Positions 10,875 to 19,612 are shown, counted from the stretch's first letter. The stretch: DNA of 64,000 bases from Marinimicrococcus flavescens (GCA_029211145.1 JARGEQ010000126.1:62001-126000); one strand, 5' to 3'. Notes: generated from the letters alone by a model not told the origin. Numbers and translations are program-made.

Positions 10875-12026
10875 ATGCGTTGCGTGGCGCTGATCGTGGC
10901 GGCGGGTCGCGGCGAGCGGCTTGGCGGGGATCTGCCCAAGCAGTTCCTGCCCCTGCTCGGGCGGCCGATGCTGCGGCGCACGATCGAGAGGTTCCTCGGT
11001 CACCCTTCGGTGGACGCGGTGCGGGTGGTGATCGACGGGCGCCATGAGGAGCTCTACCGCACCGCCACGGCCGGGCTCGCGCTGCTCGAGCCGGTGGCGG
11101 GCGGCGCCAGCCGGCAGGAGAGCGTCCGTCTTGGGCTGGAGAGCCTGGTGGAGCTGGCACCCGGGCAGGTGCTGATCCACGACGCCGCCCGCCCGCTGGC
11201 GAGCGCTGCCCTGGTCGAGCGGGTGGCGTCCATGCTTCGGACGGCCGATGCGGCGCTGCCGGCCCTGCCGGTGGTGGATACCCTGAAACGTGCCGAGGGC
11301 GCCCGTACGGCCGGCGATGTGCCGCGCGACGGGCTGTGGCGCGCCCAGACCCCACAGGGTTTCCGCTTCGCCGCGATTTTGGCGGCGCACCGGGCGCAGG
11401 CCGGGGGCGCCTTCACCGACGATGCGGCGGTGGCGGCGGCGGCGGGCATCGAGGTGAGCCTGGTCGAGGGCGAGGAGGACAACATGAAGATCACCCACCC
11501 GGCCGACCTGGCGCGGGCCGAGCGGCTGCTGGGCGGCGGCCAGCGCCGATGGCGTACCGGCCTGGGCTTCGACGTCCACCGTCTGGTCGAGGATCGCCCG
11601 CTCATCCTGGCCGGCGTGCACATCCCCTTCGAGCGCGGCCTTGCCGGCCATTCGGATGCCGACGTGGTGCTGCACGCGGTCACCGACGCCATCCTGGGAG
11701 CCATTGCCGCAGGCGATATCGGCCAGCATTTCCCGCCCAGCGACCCGCGCTGGAAGGACGCCGATTCGGCCCAGTTCCTCGAGCATGCGGTGGGCCTCGC
11801 GGCCGAGGCCGGCGGGGCGCTCGAGAATGTCGACGTGACCATCCTGTGCGAGCGCCCCAAGATCGGCCCGCACCGCGACGCGATGCGTGAGCGGCTGGCA
11901 GCGATCCTGGGTCTGCCGGTGGGACGCGTCGGCATCAAGGCCACCACCACCGAGCAGCTGGGCTTCACCGGCCGCGGCGAAGGGATCGCCGCCCAGGCGG
12001 TCGCCACCCTCTCCTTCGCGGCGTAG
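10875..12026 (+). CDS. ispDF: Bifunctional IspD/IspF (MEP pathway)
   Basis: This 383-residue fusion catalyses two steps of non-mevalonate isoprenoid synthesis: CTP-dependent cytidylation of 2-C-methyl-D-erythritol 4-phosphate (IspD part, about 1-225, AAGRGERLGGDLPKQF signature) and cyclisation to MEcPP (IspF part, about 228-383, GLGFDVHRL, AGVHIPF, GHSDADVVLHA with metal-binding Asp/His). The fused form is characteristic of alphaproteobacteria. The ATG at 10875 has AAGGAGCGGGC directly upstream; the longer open frame to 10752 lacks IspD similarity. It is followed after 22 bases by pncC/cinA, probably in one operon. Confidence 0.97.
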   Translation: MRCVALIVAAGRGERLGGDLPKQFLPLLGRPMLRRTIERFLGHPSVDAVRVVIDGRHEELYRTATAGLALLEPVAGGASRQESVRLGLESLVELAPGQVLIHDAARPLASAALVERVASMLRTADAALPALPVVDTLKRAEGARTAGDVPRDGLWRAQTPQGFRFAAILAAHRAQAGGAFTDDAAVAAAAGIEVSLVEGEEDNMKITHPADLARAERLLGGGQRRWRTGLGFDVHRLVEDRPLILAGVHIPFERGLAGHSDADVVLHAVTDAILGAIAAGDIGQHFPPSDPRWKDADSAQFLEHAVGLAAEAGGALENVDVTILCERPKIGPHRDAMRERLAAILGLPVGRVGIKATTTEQLGFTGRGEGIAAQAVATLSFAA

Positions 12027-12048
12027 CGCCCCACTCCGGAGTGACGCG

Positions 12049-12552
12049 ATGTTCCCGCAAGCCTGCCTCGACGCCGCCCGCCGCCTGCTGGATGCCTGCG
12101 AGGCGCGCGGCGTGCGCCTCGTCACCGCCGAATCCTGCACCGGCGGTCTCATCGCCGGCTGCCTCACCGAGCATGCCGGCTCGTCCGCCGTCGTCGACCG
12201 CGGCTGGGTGGTCTACGACAACGACGCCAAGCAGGAGCTCTTGGGCGTGCGCGCGGCGAGCCTCGAGGCCGAGGGGGCGGTCAGCGAGCGGGTTGCCCGG
12301 GAGATGGCCGAAGGCGCGCTGGCGCGCTCGGGCTGCGGCCTCGCCCTGGCCGTCACCGGCGTAGCGGGCCCCGGCGGCGGCAGCGAGACCAAGCCGGTGG
12401 GCCTCGTCCATCTCGCGGCCGCCGTGCCGGGCCTGGTCCTCCATGCGCGCCGGGTGTTCCCCGGCGATCGCGGCGCGGTGCGGCTCGCTACGGTGGAGAC
12501 GGCGCTCCTCCTGGGATTGCGGGCTCTCGAGGAGCGGCCGGCCACCGCCTGA
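12049..12552 (+). CDS. pncC: CinA C-terminal family nicotinamide-nucleotide amidohydrolase
   Basis: This 167-residue single-domain CinA C-terminal protein (PncC, YgaD type) deamidates NMN in the pyridine nucleotide salvage cycle. Signature segments are TAESCTGGLIAGCLT (about 27-41), VVYDNDAKQELLGV and VTGVAGPGGGSETKPVG. It lacks the N-terminal MoCF-like domain of full CinA. The ATG at 12049 has CGGAG nearby and follows ispDF by 22 bases. Its last 65 bases overlap, tail to tail, the 3' end of the opposite-strand nucleotidyltransferase gene, an unusually long convergent overlap. Confidence 0.93.
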   Translation: MFPQACLDAARRLLDACEARGVRLVTAESCTGGLIAGCLTEHAGSSAVVDRGWVVYDNDAKQELLGVRAASLEAEGAVSERVAREMAEGALARSGCGLALAVTGVAGPGGGSETKPVGLVHLAAAVPGLVLHARRVFPGDRGAVRLATVETALLLGLRALEERPATA

Positions 12553-13609
12553 GGAGTCCCGCCAGTCGCCTGCACAGCCACGCCCGTCCCCGCGGCGTGG
12601 CGAGTGCCGAAGGCGCCGAGGTAGCGAGCTCGACGGCTTCCAGCAGGCGGTCGCGCCGTACCTCGTCGTCGAGGCGGCGCCTCCAGAGCCGGCGGGCGCG
12701 CCGCCCCAGCCAGGTCGGCCGCACCGGCGGCGTCGGTCCGCCGAGCAGCGCATGCGCCGTCGCAGCGTGGAACCACAGCGCCCCGCCCATACCGTGCCGG
12801 CGCATCCGCCGGCCGATCGCCGCCCAGTCGATCGCCTGGCCGAATCGCCGCTCGAGGAGCAGCAGGTCGAGGGCATCGCGCAGAAAAATCTCGCCGCGCC
12901 AGTAGAGGCCGTGGGGAAGCTGGGCGTGGACAATGCTGTGCAGCGCCAGATGGGTCGGGCTCGGCACCAGGAAGCGGCTGCCGCTCCCGGTCCGCACGGC
13001 GCGGGCGTCGCGGCGCAGTCCGGCCGTGCCGAGGAGACGGCGGCACCGTGCGGCGACCGGGGCGCGGTGCAGCTCGACGGCGAGCGGCGCACCGTCGCGC
13101 AGCAGCGCCGGCAGGTGGTGATGTCCTGCGCCGTCACCCGGCTCGAGCGCGCCATAGCCGATCCGCCGCAGGCACGCCGCCGCCTCGTCGATCCGGTCCG
13201 GCCCGATCAGCAGATCGAGGTCGCTGGCGAGACGCGGGGCGCTGGCCTCGTGCAGCCCCTCGGCCATGTAGGCGGCACCCTTGAGGAGGAGCGGCACGAT
13301 GCCCGCCGCGTTCAGCGCCGCCACCAGCTCCTCGAGCTGCGCCCGGGCGGCCCGGTCGCGCTCGGCGGCGAGCAGCACCACCGCCTCGGCGAGCCCGGCG
13401 ATGTCGGGCGGCAGGCTCCGGGCCAGGTCCGGCTCGAGCAGCCGCGCTGCCATCGCCGGCAGCACGAGATGATCGCCCGCAAGGGTGATCATCTCGTGCC
13501 AGTCGACGGCCACCGGCAGGCTCCCGCCGCCCCGCCCCGCCTCGCCGAGCAGCCCGGCGACGAGGAAGAGGGCGGGCGGGTTTGCGAGATCCCGGCCGGC
13601 GCCTTCCAT
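12488..13609 (-). CDS. Nucleotidyltransferase family protein (NTP_transf_5 type)
   Basis: This 373-residue protein carries a polymerase-beta-like nucleotidyltransferase core: LLLKGAAY (about 140), then ASDLDLLIG with the DxD metal motif (about 160), and downstream helical and His-containing segments (ELHRAPV). Such proteins occur beside HprK-like kinases and PqqD-like proteins in RiPP-like or exosortase-associated gene sets; the substrate is unknown. The ATG at 13609 has GGGAAGAAG upstream. It is the last gene of a three-gene minus-strand set, 32 bases after the small peptide gene. Its 3' end overlaps pncC by 65 bases, and its C-terminus is Arg/Pro-rich and poorly conserved-looking. Confidence 0.8.
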   Translation of the reverse strand: MEGAGRDLANPPALFLVAGLLGEAGRGGGSLPVAVDWHEMITLAGDHLVLPAMAARLLEPDLARSLPPDIAGLAEAVVLLAAERDRAARAQLEELVAALNAAGIVPLLLKGAAYMAEGLHEASAPRLASDLDLLIGPDRIDEAAACLRRIGYGALEPGDGAGHHHLPALLRDGAPLAVELHRAPVAARCRRLLGTAGLRRDARAVRTGSGSRFLVPSPTHLALHSIVHAQLPHGLYWRGEIFLRDALDLLLLERRFGQAIDWAAIGRRMRRHGMGGALWFHAATAHALLGGPTPPVRPTWLGRRARRLWRRRLDDEVRRDRLLEAVELATSAPSALATPRGRAWLCRRLAGLLRRWPAAPREPAIPGGAPSPP

Positions 13610-13641
13610 CAGGCTTCTTCCCAGCCCGCGCGGGGTCGGCG

Positions 13642-13875
13642 CTAGGGCGGACCGCGACGCACCGGGGGACCCCGCCGCACCGGCGGCCCCCGGCGGGGCG
13701 GCGGCCCGCGCCGCGGCCCGCCATGGCGGGAGCGGGCCATCGCCTTGGGCGAGGTCAGCAGCACCATGGCCAGCGGCGCGCTCGCCCCGGCGTAGCCGGC
13801 GATCTTGCGGATCGCCTCGCGGCGCGTCTCGCTCCCGTCCTCGCCTTCCCTGTCGGGTACCGGATCCTCGCTCAT
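13642..13875 (-). CDS. Small basic peptide of HprK/nucleotidyltransferase cassette
   Basis: This 77-residue product is not assigned to a known family with confidence. It has an acidic head (1-18), an RREAIRKIAGYAG segment leading into a hydrophobic stretch (about 28-41, ending TSPKAMA), and a tail of Arg-Gly-Pro-Pro repeats (about 52-77). The GTGGAGGA just before its ATG is a strong ribosome-binding site. It lies 14 bases after the HprK-like gene and 32 before the nucleotidyltransferase gene. The RR-plus-hydrophobic pattern resembles small proteins seen next to PqqD/HprK-like genes. It could be the substrate of the two enzymes, which is inference from context. The tandem proline-rich codons look like slippage-prone DNA. 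Confidence 0.65.
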   Translation of the reverse strand: MSEDPVPDREGEDGSETRREAIRKIAGYAGASAPLAMVLLTSPKAMARSRHGGPRRGPPPRRGPPVRRGPPVRRGPP

Positions 13876-13889
13876 CGCGTCCTCCACTC

Positions 13890-14954
13890 TCAGAGCCCGT
13901 TGACCAGGGCGACACCCTCCTCGAGCGTCCGGTAGCGGCCCTTGAAGGCCGGCACCGTCTCGAGGAGGCTCAGCAGGCGCTGCAGGAGCGGCCGCTCGCG
14001 CGACAGCCAGCAGCGCCCTTCCACCAGCGCCGCCAGGGCCTGGCCGGGGTCCAGCCGGTCCAGCCCGGGCGCGCCGGACGGATCGAATTGCGGCACCAGC
14101 AGGGCGCGCAGCGGCGCGGGCTCCTGCGCGACGTACCGGGCGAGATCGAGGAACCGCCGCCGCCCCTCCTCGAAGGCCAGCGTCGCCACCGGCCTCATGC
14201 CGGGGAAGAGCTGGCGCAGGATCGGCCAGCTGCCCTCCCGAGCGGAGAGCGCGAGCGGCACCGGCGCCACCTCGGCGCGCCCGGCGTCGACGGGCGCGAT
14301 GTCGTCGCTGAGGAAGCGCCAGCCGGCAGCGACGAGGCCTGCCGCCAGCGTGCTCTTGCCGCCGCCGCTGGGGGCCGGCAGGAGCACGGCGCCGCGGGCG
14401 TCGGCGACGGCCCCGGCATGGGCCACCGCCATCCACCGGGCGGCCGGCCAGGCGCGGTCGAGCACGGCGTCGATCAGCAGGCCCAGGGCGTGGTCGGGAT
14501 CCGCGCTGGCCGCGATCGCCTGTCCGTCGGCCCACAAGACCACCCGGCGGCCGTCACGGGCGAGCCGCAGGTGGTGCGTCGGCGACGCCGCGCCGGATGT
14601 CCGCAGCGGTGCGAAGAGCGTCTGGACCATCGGGTCGAGGCCCGGGTCGTCGCAGGCGATGGCGACGCGCACGCCGCCCAGCGCATGAAGGCGGTCGCAG
14701 ATGGCGGCGGGAGGGGTGGCGGCGGCGCGTGGCGGGAGGGCGCCGCGGGTCCGGCCAAGGGCCAGCTCGCGACCGATGCGGCGGGCGAAGGCGCGGCCGG
14801 CGGCGGCACCCCGGGCGCGCCAGAGGTCGGCCGCACGGCCGTCGAGGAGCGCCATCCCCTCGCCTGCCGGATCGACCAGCAGCGTGCTTCCTGCGAAGGG
14901 AAGCTCCATGATGGCGCAGCCCGCCTGTGCTCCACCCGCCGGCCCCGTCCGCAC
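13890..14954 (-). CDS. HprK-related kinase with PqqD-like N-terminus
   Basis: This 354-residue protein has a short PqqD-like N-terminal segment (about 16-50, hydrophobic strand then LLDGRAADLWRA) and an HPr-kinase-like C-terminal domain with P-loop APSGGGKSTLAAGL (about 193-206) and FLSDDIAPV (about 215). HPr itself is not nearby, so the target is probably another small protein or peptide. Related kinases occur in lasso-peptide and exosortase-linked clusters. The GTG start at 14954 is favoured over ATG 14909 because GGAGG sits six bases upstream. It heads the three-gene cassette set into the lipA-coq10-cinA neighbourhood. Confidence 0.78.
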   Translation of the reverse strand: MRTGPAGGAQAGCAIMELPFAGSTLLVDPAGEGMALLDGRAADLWRARGAAAGRAFARRIGRELALGRTRGALPPRAAATPPAAICDRLHALGGVRVAIACDDPGLDPMVQTLFAPLRTSGAASPTHHLRLARDGRRVVLWADGQAIAASADPDHALGLLIDAVLDRAWPAARWMAVAHAGAVADARGAVLLPAPSGGGKSTLAAGLVAAGWRFLSDDIAPVDAGRAEVAPVPLALSAREGSWPILRQLFPGMRPVATLAFEEGRRRFLDLARYVAQEPAPLRALLVPQFDPSGAPGLDRLDPGQALAALVEGRCWLSRERPLLQRLLSLLETVPAFKGRYRTLEEGVALVNGL

Positions 14955-15097
14955 GTCCGCCTCCGCAAAACCAGAGCGTTCTGCGAAGCTAGGTCGCTCC
15001 TCGCGAGACGATCAAGGAGCAGAAAGGGTCGTCATCCTGAGGGCTTAGGGACGGCGAAGCGAGCAGTCGGCGGGCTCTCTACCTGCAGGCGATCGGC

Positions 15098-15583
15098 TCA
15101 ACCGCCGGAGCCGGCCGGAGCCGGGGTGACGTCGGCCATCTCGCGGCCGTCGAGCCCGTAAAGCTGCCGGGCACGCTCCTCGAAGGCGCCCACCATGCGC
15201 GTTACCGCCTCGTTGAACAGAAGGCCGATCAGGTTCTGGAGGATCTTCGAGCGGAACTCGAAGTCGACATAGAAGTCGAGAATGCAGCCGCCGTCGGGCG
15301 CCGGCTCGAACCGCCAGTGATTGTTGAGGTAGCGGAACGGGCCGTTGATGTATTCCACGTCGATCCCGCTCTTGGGGATCACGTGGACCTTGGAGCCGAA
15401 GCGTTCGCGGAAGACCTTGAAAGCCACCACGAGGTCCGCATAGAAGGTGTCGTCTTCCCGTCTGGTGATCCGGGCCGCCTTGCACCACGGCAGGAACTCG
15501 GGATAGCGCTCGACCTGGGCCACCAGCTCGTAGAGCTGCTCGGGGCGGTAGGGCAGATGGCGCTTCTCGGCGTGGGTCGGCAT
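15098..15583 (-). CDS. coq10: Coq10/RatA family ubiquinone-binding START protein
   Basis: This 161-residue START/SRPBCC-fold protein is the Coq10-RatA type, thought to chaperone ubiquinone in the respiratory chain; E. coli RatA was also described as a ribosome-assembly inhibitor. Family features are YRPEQLYELVAQVERYPEFL (about 12-31), the PWCKAARI segment, IPKSGIDVEYINGPFRYL and a C-terminal helix (FNEAVTRMVGAFEERARQLYG). The gene starts four bases after the lipA stop, so the two are cotranscribed, as in many alphaproteobacteria. Confidence 0.9.
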   Translation of the reverse strand: MPTHAEKRHLPYRPEQLYELVAQVERYPEFLPWCKAARITRREDDTFYADLVVAFKVFRERFGSKVHVIPKSGIDVEYINGPFRYLNNHWRFEPAPDGGCILDFYVDFEFRSKILQNLIGLLFNEAVTRMVGAFEERARQLYGLDGREMADVTPAPAGSGG

Positions 15584-15586
15584 GGC

Positions 15587-16522
15587 TCAGACGAGGCCCG
15601 CGGGGGTCGCCTTCGCGAGCTGCGCCTCGCGCGCCGCCCGGAGCCGGGCGAAGTCGTCGCCGGCGTGGTGCGAGGAGCGGGTCAGCGGCGAGGCCGAGAC
15701 CATGAGGAAGCCCTTTGCCCGCGCCATGCGGGCATAGCCCTCGAACTCCTCGGGCGTCACGAACCGCTCGACCTTGTGGTGGCGCGGGGTCGGCTGGAGA
15801 TACTGGCCCATGGTGACGAAGTCGATCTCGGCCGAGCGCATGTCGTCCAGCACCTGGTAGACCTCGCGCTTCTCCTCGCCGAGACCCACCATGATGCCGG
15901 ACTTGGTGAAGATGCCCGGGTCCAGCTCCTTGACCCGCTGCAGCAGGCGCAGCGAGTGAAAATAGCGGGCACCGGGCCGCACCGTGCGATAGAGCCGCGG
16001 CACCGTCTCGAGATTGTGGTTGTAGACGTCGGGCCGCGCCTCGACGATCGCCTCGACGCCGCCGGGCTTCCTGAGAAAGTCGGGGGTGAGGATCTCGATG
16101 GTGGTCTCGGGCGCGCTCCTCCTGATCTCCTCGATGCAGCGCACGAACTGCGAGGCCCCGCCGTCGGGCAGGTCGTCGCGGTCGACCGAGGTGATCACCA
16201 CGTGCCGGAGGCCCATCTCGCCCACCGCCTCGGCCAGATGCGCAGGCTCCTTCGGGTCGACCGCCCGCGGCACGCCGGTCTTGACGTTGCAGAACGCGCA
16301 GGCGCGCGTGCAGGTGTCGCCCAGGATCATCACCGTGGCGTGCTTTTGGGTCCAGCACTCCCCGATGTTCGGGCAGGCCGCCTCCTCGCACACGGTGTGC
16401 AGGTTCTTCTCGCGCATCAGCCGCCGCGTGGCGTGGAAGCCCTCGGAGGTCGGCGCCTTGACGCGGATCCAGGCCGGCTTGCGCTGGGCCCGGCCGCGAT
16501 CGACTACAGTGACGGTGCTCAT
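15587..16522 (-). CDS. lipA: Lipoyl synthase LipA
   Basis: LipA is the radical-SAM enzyme that inserts two sulfurs into octanoyl groups on E2 and H proteins. It has both iron-sulfur clusters: the auxiliary C-x4-C-x5-C motif in [12 protein letters not shown] and the SAM-binding CTRACAFC motif, plus the C-terminal RSSHHAG serine ligand. The ATG at 16522 gives 311 residues. A GTG two codons upstream and a TTG at 16558 are alternatives; a GGGGGAG lies too far (about 25 bases) from the ATG to decide. It sits near lpdA and the pdh genes, whose E1-beta and E2 lipoyl domains are its substrates. Confidence 0.96.
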   Translation of the reverse strand: MSTVTVVDRGRAQRKPAWIRVKAPTSEGFHATRRLMREKNLHTVCEEAACPNIGECWTQKHATVMILGDTCTRACAFCNVKTGVPRAVDPKEPAHLAEAVGEMGLRHVVITSVDRDDLPDGGASQFVRCIEEIRRSAPETTIEILTPDFLRKPGGVEAIVEARPDVYNHNLETVPRLYRTVRPGARYFHSLRLLQRVKELDPGIFTKSGIMVGLGEEKREVYQVLDDMRSAEIDFVTMGQYLQPTPRHHKVERFVTPEEFEGYARMARAKGFLMVSASPLTRSSHHAGDDFARLRAAREAQLAKATPAGLV

Positions 16523-16647
16523 GGCCACAGAAGTGCTCGGCGTCGTCTCCCCCGTCAAGGGCCGCTGCCGCAGGAGGCCGGGCCTGGCAAAGATGACATC
16601 ACGCGCAGCGATTGATAGGCTCGCAATGGGCGACTGGCGGGAGCGAG

Positions 16648-17262
16648 ATGCGAACCATCCGGGCGGACCGAGAGGATCGTGATCAGCGGTGGCAGCAGCG
16701 CGTGTGGCCGGTGAGCGCGGTAGCCCTGGGCGCCGGGCTCGCCGGCTGGGCCATCGGCTTCCTGCAGGCGGGCCAGGCGTGGTTCTCCGTTGCGGCAGGG
16801 CTGACGGCGGTGGCGGTGGTCGCCATCATCGCGGTCTGCGCCGTCTACGTGGCCGCGCTCTTCTCGGCAGCAAAGGCGTCGCAGCGCCTGGACCGCGGGA
16901 TCGAGGCCTCGCTGCGCGGCACCCAGGCATCGCTGGGGCGCGCCAGCCGGCTTGCCAGGGCCGAGGAGATCTTCGCCAGCGACCCCGACGGGCGGACCAT
17001 CGACCCGCAACGCGAGCCGGAGCTCTTCCGGCTCTACCTCTTCCATACCGGCCGGATCGACGCCAGCGGCCTCGCCTCCCACTCCGACCGCGAGGCCGCC
17101 CTCGAGCGTCTGGCCGATGATGCCGATCGGATCCGCGAGCTGTTCGCGCAGCAGGACGTGCTGTCGACGGCCGACGCGGACGCCGCGACACAGCAGCAAC
17201 GCATCGAGGAGATCAGCCGCTCGCTCGCCGGCGTGACGCACCAAAGAGGGCAGCCGGGCTGA
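16648..17262 (+). CDS. Unknown membrane protein, two predicted helices
   Basis: The family is not recognised. The 204-residue product has a charged N-terminus, two hydrophobic segments (about 22-45 and 49-78) and a soluble, largely helical C-terminal half rich in Ala, Arg, Glu and Asp. The ATG at 16648 has GGGAGCGAG upstream. It is followed after four bases by another membrane protein gene with a similar layout, so the two probably form a small operon inserted between lipA and lpdA, two genes that are usually close together. Confidence 0.7.
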   Translation: MRTIRADREDRDQRWQQRVWPVSAVALGAGLAGWAIGFLQAGQAWFSVAAGLTAVAVVAIIAVCAVYVAALFSAAKASQRLDRGIEASLRGTQASLGRASRLARAEEIFASDPDGRTIDPQREPELFRLYLFHTGRIDASGLASHSDREAALERLADDADRIRELFAQQDVLSTADADAATQQQRIEEISRSLAGVTHQRGQPG

Positions 17263-17266
17263 GCGG

Positions 17267-17752
17267 ATGGAGCGGTCCTTCGTCCGCTCCTGGGAGTTGC
17301 GCGCCTACCGGATCCGCCCGGCCGCGGCGATCGCCTCCGGCTACCGCGGACGGCAAGCCGCTCTCGAGGCACTGCTGGCCGAGATGGTCTTCCATCTCGG
17401 CCACTGTCAGGGGGAGCTGGCTGCGCTGCGGCGCGAGCGCCAAGGGCTTCGGCCCGTCTGGAAGGAAACCTCGGTCGGCGTTGGCGGCGCCTGTCTGTCC
17501 GCCGCGGGCCTCCTCGGCCTGTTCGGCGGCCCGGTTACCGGCGCCTTGGCGATAGCGGGAGCCGCCGCCACGGCGGCGGGCTTCCCGCTCGCCGTGATCG
17601 GCGGCAAGTGGAGCCTCGACGGGATCCGCCAGCGAAGGAGCCTGCGCCTGAGGGCCGAGGACCTCGAGAGAGAGGTCCGCCAGCTGGAGGCGGCGATCGC
17701 ACGGGTCAAGGAGGCGGAGGCGCTCGCGAGGGCCTTCGCTCCCGGCCCCTGA
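17267..17752 (+). CDS. Unknown protein with central hydrophobic hairpin
   Basis: The family is not recognised. The 161-residue product has helical, charged ends (about 28-60 and 118-155, both coiled-coil-like with Arg/Glu) flanking a glycine/alanine-rich double hydrophobic stretch (about 68-112, GLLGLFGGPVTGALAIAGAA). Such a hairpin could insert into a membrane. The ATG at 17267 lies four bases after the stop of the preceding membrane protein gene. It converges on lpdA. Confidence 0.65.
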   Translation: MERSFVRSWELRAYRIRPAAAIASGYRGRQAALEALLAEMVFHLGHCQGELAALRRERQGLRPVWKETSVGVGGACLSAAGLLGLFGGPVTGALAIAGAAATAAGFPLAVIGGKWSLDGIRQRRSLRLRAEDLEREVRQLEAAIARVKEAEALARAFAPGP

Positions 17753-17781
17753 TCCGCTCGCCGCCACCTCCTGCCGCGACC

Positions 17782-19179
17782 TCAGAAGTGGATGGCCCGC
17801 CCGTATGCGTCAAGCACGGCCTCGTGCATCATCTCGGAAAGGGTCGGATGCGGGAAGACCGTGTGCATGAGGTCGAGCTCGGTGGCCTCCATGGTCCGCG
17901 CGATGGTGTAGCCCTGGATGAGCTCGGTGACCTCCGCCCCGATCATGTGGGCGCCCAGGAGCTCGCCGGTCTTGGCGTCGAACACGGTCTTCACCATGCC
18001 CTCGGGATCGCCCAGGGCGATCGCCTTGCCGTTGCCGATGAACGGGAATTTTCCCACCTTCACCTCGTGGCCTGCATCGCGCGCGGCCTTCTCGGTGAGG
18101 CCGACGCTGGCCACCTGCGGGGTGCAGTAGGTGCAGCCCGGGATCTTCGTCACGTCGAGCGGGTGCAGGCCCTTCACGCCGGCGATCTTCTCGACGCAGA
18201 GCACGCCCTCGTGGCTGGCCTTGTGGGCGAGCCAGGGAGCGCCCACCAGATCGCCGATGGCGTAGACGCCGGGCTCGCCGGTGCGGCACCACTCGTCCAC
18301 CACCACATGGGCGCGCTCGACCTTGACCTTCGTGCCCTCGAGGCCGAGATCCTCGGTGTTGCCGACGATGCCGACCGCCATGATGACGCGCTCGACCGTG
18401 AGCTTCTCCGTCTTGCCGCCCGTCTCGATGGTGGCGGTGACGCTGTCCTTGCCCTTCTCGAGCGCCTTCACCTGGGCGTTCGTGCGGATCTTGATGCCGC
18501 GCTTCTCGAACTGCTTGTGGGCGAAGGCCGAGACGTCCTCGTCCTCGACCGGCAGCACCCGCGGCAGGACCTCCACGACCGTCACCTCGGCACCGAGCGA
18601 GCGGTAGAAGCTCGCGAACTCGATGCCGATGGCGCCGGAGCCCACCACGAGGAGCGACTTCGGCATGGTCTCGGGGACCATGGCCTCCTTGTAGCTCCAG
18701 ACCAGCCTGCCGTCGCTCTCGAGGCCGGGGAGCTGGCGGGCGCGGGCACCGGTGGCGAGCACGATGTGCCTGGCCTTGAGGGTCTCCGAGCCGCCCTTGG
18801 TCAGGGCCACCTCCAGCGTCTCCTTGCCGGCGAGCTTGCCTGCCCCGTCGAAGACCGTGACCTTGTTCTTCTTGAGGAGGCCCTGCACGCCGCGGCTGAG
18901 CTGGCCCGCCACCTTGCGCGAGCGCTTGACCACGGCATCGAGATCGAAGCTCGCCTTCTCGACCGTGAGGCCGAAGGACTTGGCATGCTGCAGATGGTCG
19001 AAGATCTCGGCGGAGCGCAGCAGCGCCTTGGTCGGGATGCAGCCCCAGTTCAGGCAGATTCCGCCCAGATGCTCGCGCTCGACCAGGGCCGTCTTCATGC
19101 CGAGCTGGGCCGCCCGGATCGCCGCCACATAGCCGCCGGGTCCCCCGCCGACCACCACCAGGTCGAACGTCTGCGCCAT
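17782..19179 (-). CDS. lpdA: Dihydrolipoyl dehydrogenase (E3)
   Basis: E3 reoxidises dihydrolipoamide on the E2 of the pyruvate dehydrogenase and related complexes, passing electrons to NAD+. The roughly 465-residue protein shows the FAD motif GGGPGGYVAAIRAAQLG, the redox disulfide in GGICLNWGCIPTK, the NAD motif VVGSGAIGIEFASFY and the C-terminal catalytic HPTLSEMMHEA. The ATG at 19179 (GTG at 19182 is also possible) has GGAGAGG upstream. In related genomes lpdA usually follows pdhC directly; here nearly 7 kb of accessory sequence lies between them. Confidence 0.97.
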   Translation of the reverse strand: MAQTFDLVVVGGGPGGYVAAIRAAQLGMKTALVEREHLGGICLNWGCIPTKALLRSAEIFDHLQHAKSFGLTVEKASFDLDAVVKRSRKVAGQLSRGVQGLLKKNKVTVFDGAGKLAGKETLEVALTKGGSETLKARHIVLATGARARQLPGLESDGRLVWSYKEAMVPETMPKSLLVVGSGAIGIEFASFYRSLGAEVTVVEVLPRVLPVEDEDVSAFAHKQFEKRGIKIRTNAQVKALEKGKDSVTATIETGGKTEKLTVERVIMAVGIVGNTEDLGLEGTKVKVERAHVVVDEWCRTGEPGVYAIGDLVGAPWLAHKASHEGVLCVEKIAGVKGLHPLDVTKIPGCTYCTPQVASVGLTEKAARDAGHEVKVGKFPFIGNGKAIALGDPEGMVKTVFDAKTGELLGAHMIGAEVTELIQGYTIARTMEATELDLMHTVFPHPTLSEMMHEAVLDAYGRAIHF

Positions 19180-19275
19180 CACCCTCTCCCCGCTGTCCGG
19201 CCCGGGCCGGCCGCCTCGTGCGCAAGGCCGTGTCCGATCGGGCCGGGCTTGTCAACAAGGCAGCGCCGGGCGCCC

Positions 19276-19612
19276 CTCGGGTTCGTCCGTGCCGCGGCCT
19301 CGCGCCCGCACAACCGCCCTGCAAGCGTTGCACGCGGCCGCCGCCCGCGGCAATCCCCTCACGCACCATGCCGCAGGCGGGCCGTCATTCCCTTACGCAA
19401 GCCTCTGCACACGCCCCGAAAGGCGCGGCCGTCGGGTTCGTTTCTGCACGGACAGCCTCACGGGTGCCTCCGCGACGCGATGGCAGCGCGCCTTTCGGAC
19501 AATCCACATGAACCACGGTCCCAAGAGCGCTCGGGCTCGTTTCTGCACGCATGCGGCGAGGCGCCCTGCAATCATGCCCGAGACCACGGCCCGCCTCGCT
19601 CGGGTTCGTCTT
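19276..19612. repeat. Dispersed GAACCCGAG-family repeats, first locus
   Basis: Four imperfect copies of CTCGGGTTCGT followed by C/T-rich and GTGC bases lie at about 19276-19293, 19431-19450, 19529-19549 and 19596-19612. Read on the minus strand they are GGCACGGACGAACCCGAG and variants, the same core as the array near 55.6-56.2 kb. No coding gene is visible from 19180 to 19801 and the frames are interrupted. The four copies differ from each other and have irregular spacing, so this is not a CRISPR array. Confidence 0.55.

Noticed and set aside
12488..14954. A lasso peptide cluster
   Set aside because: No asparagine-synthetase-like cyclase or transglutaminase-like protease is present, and the small peptide lacks a Gly-x(6-8)-Asp/Glu core.
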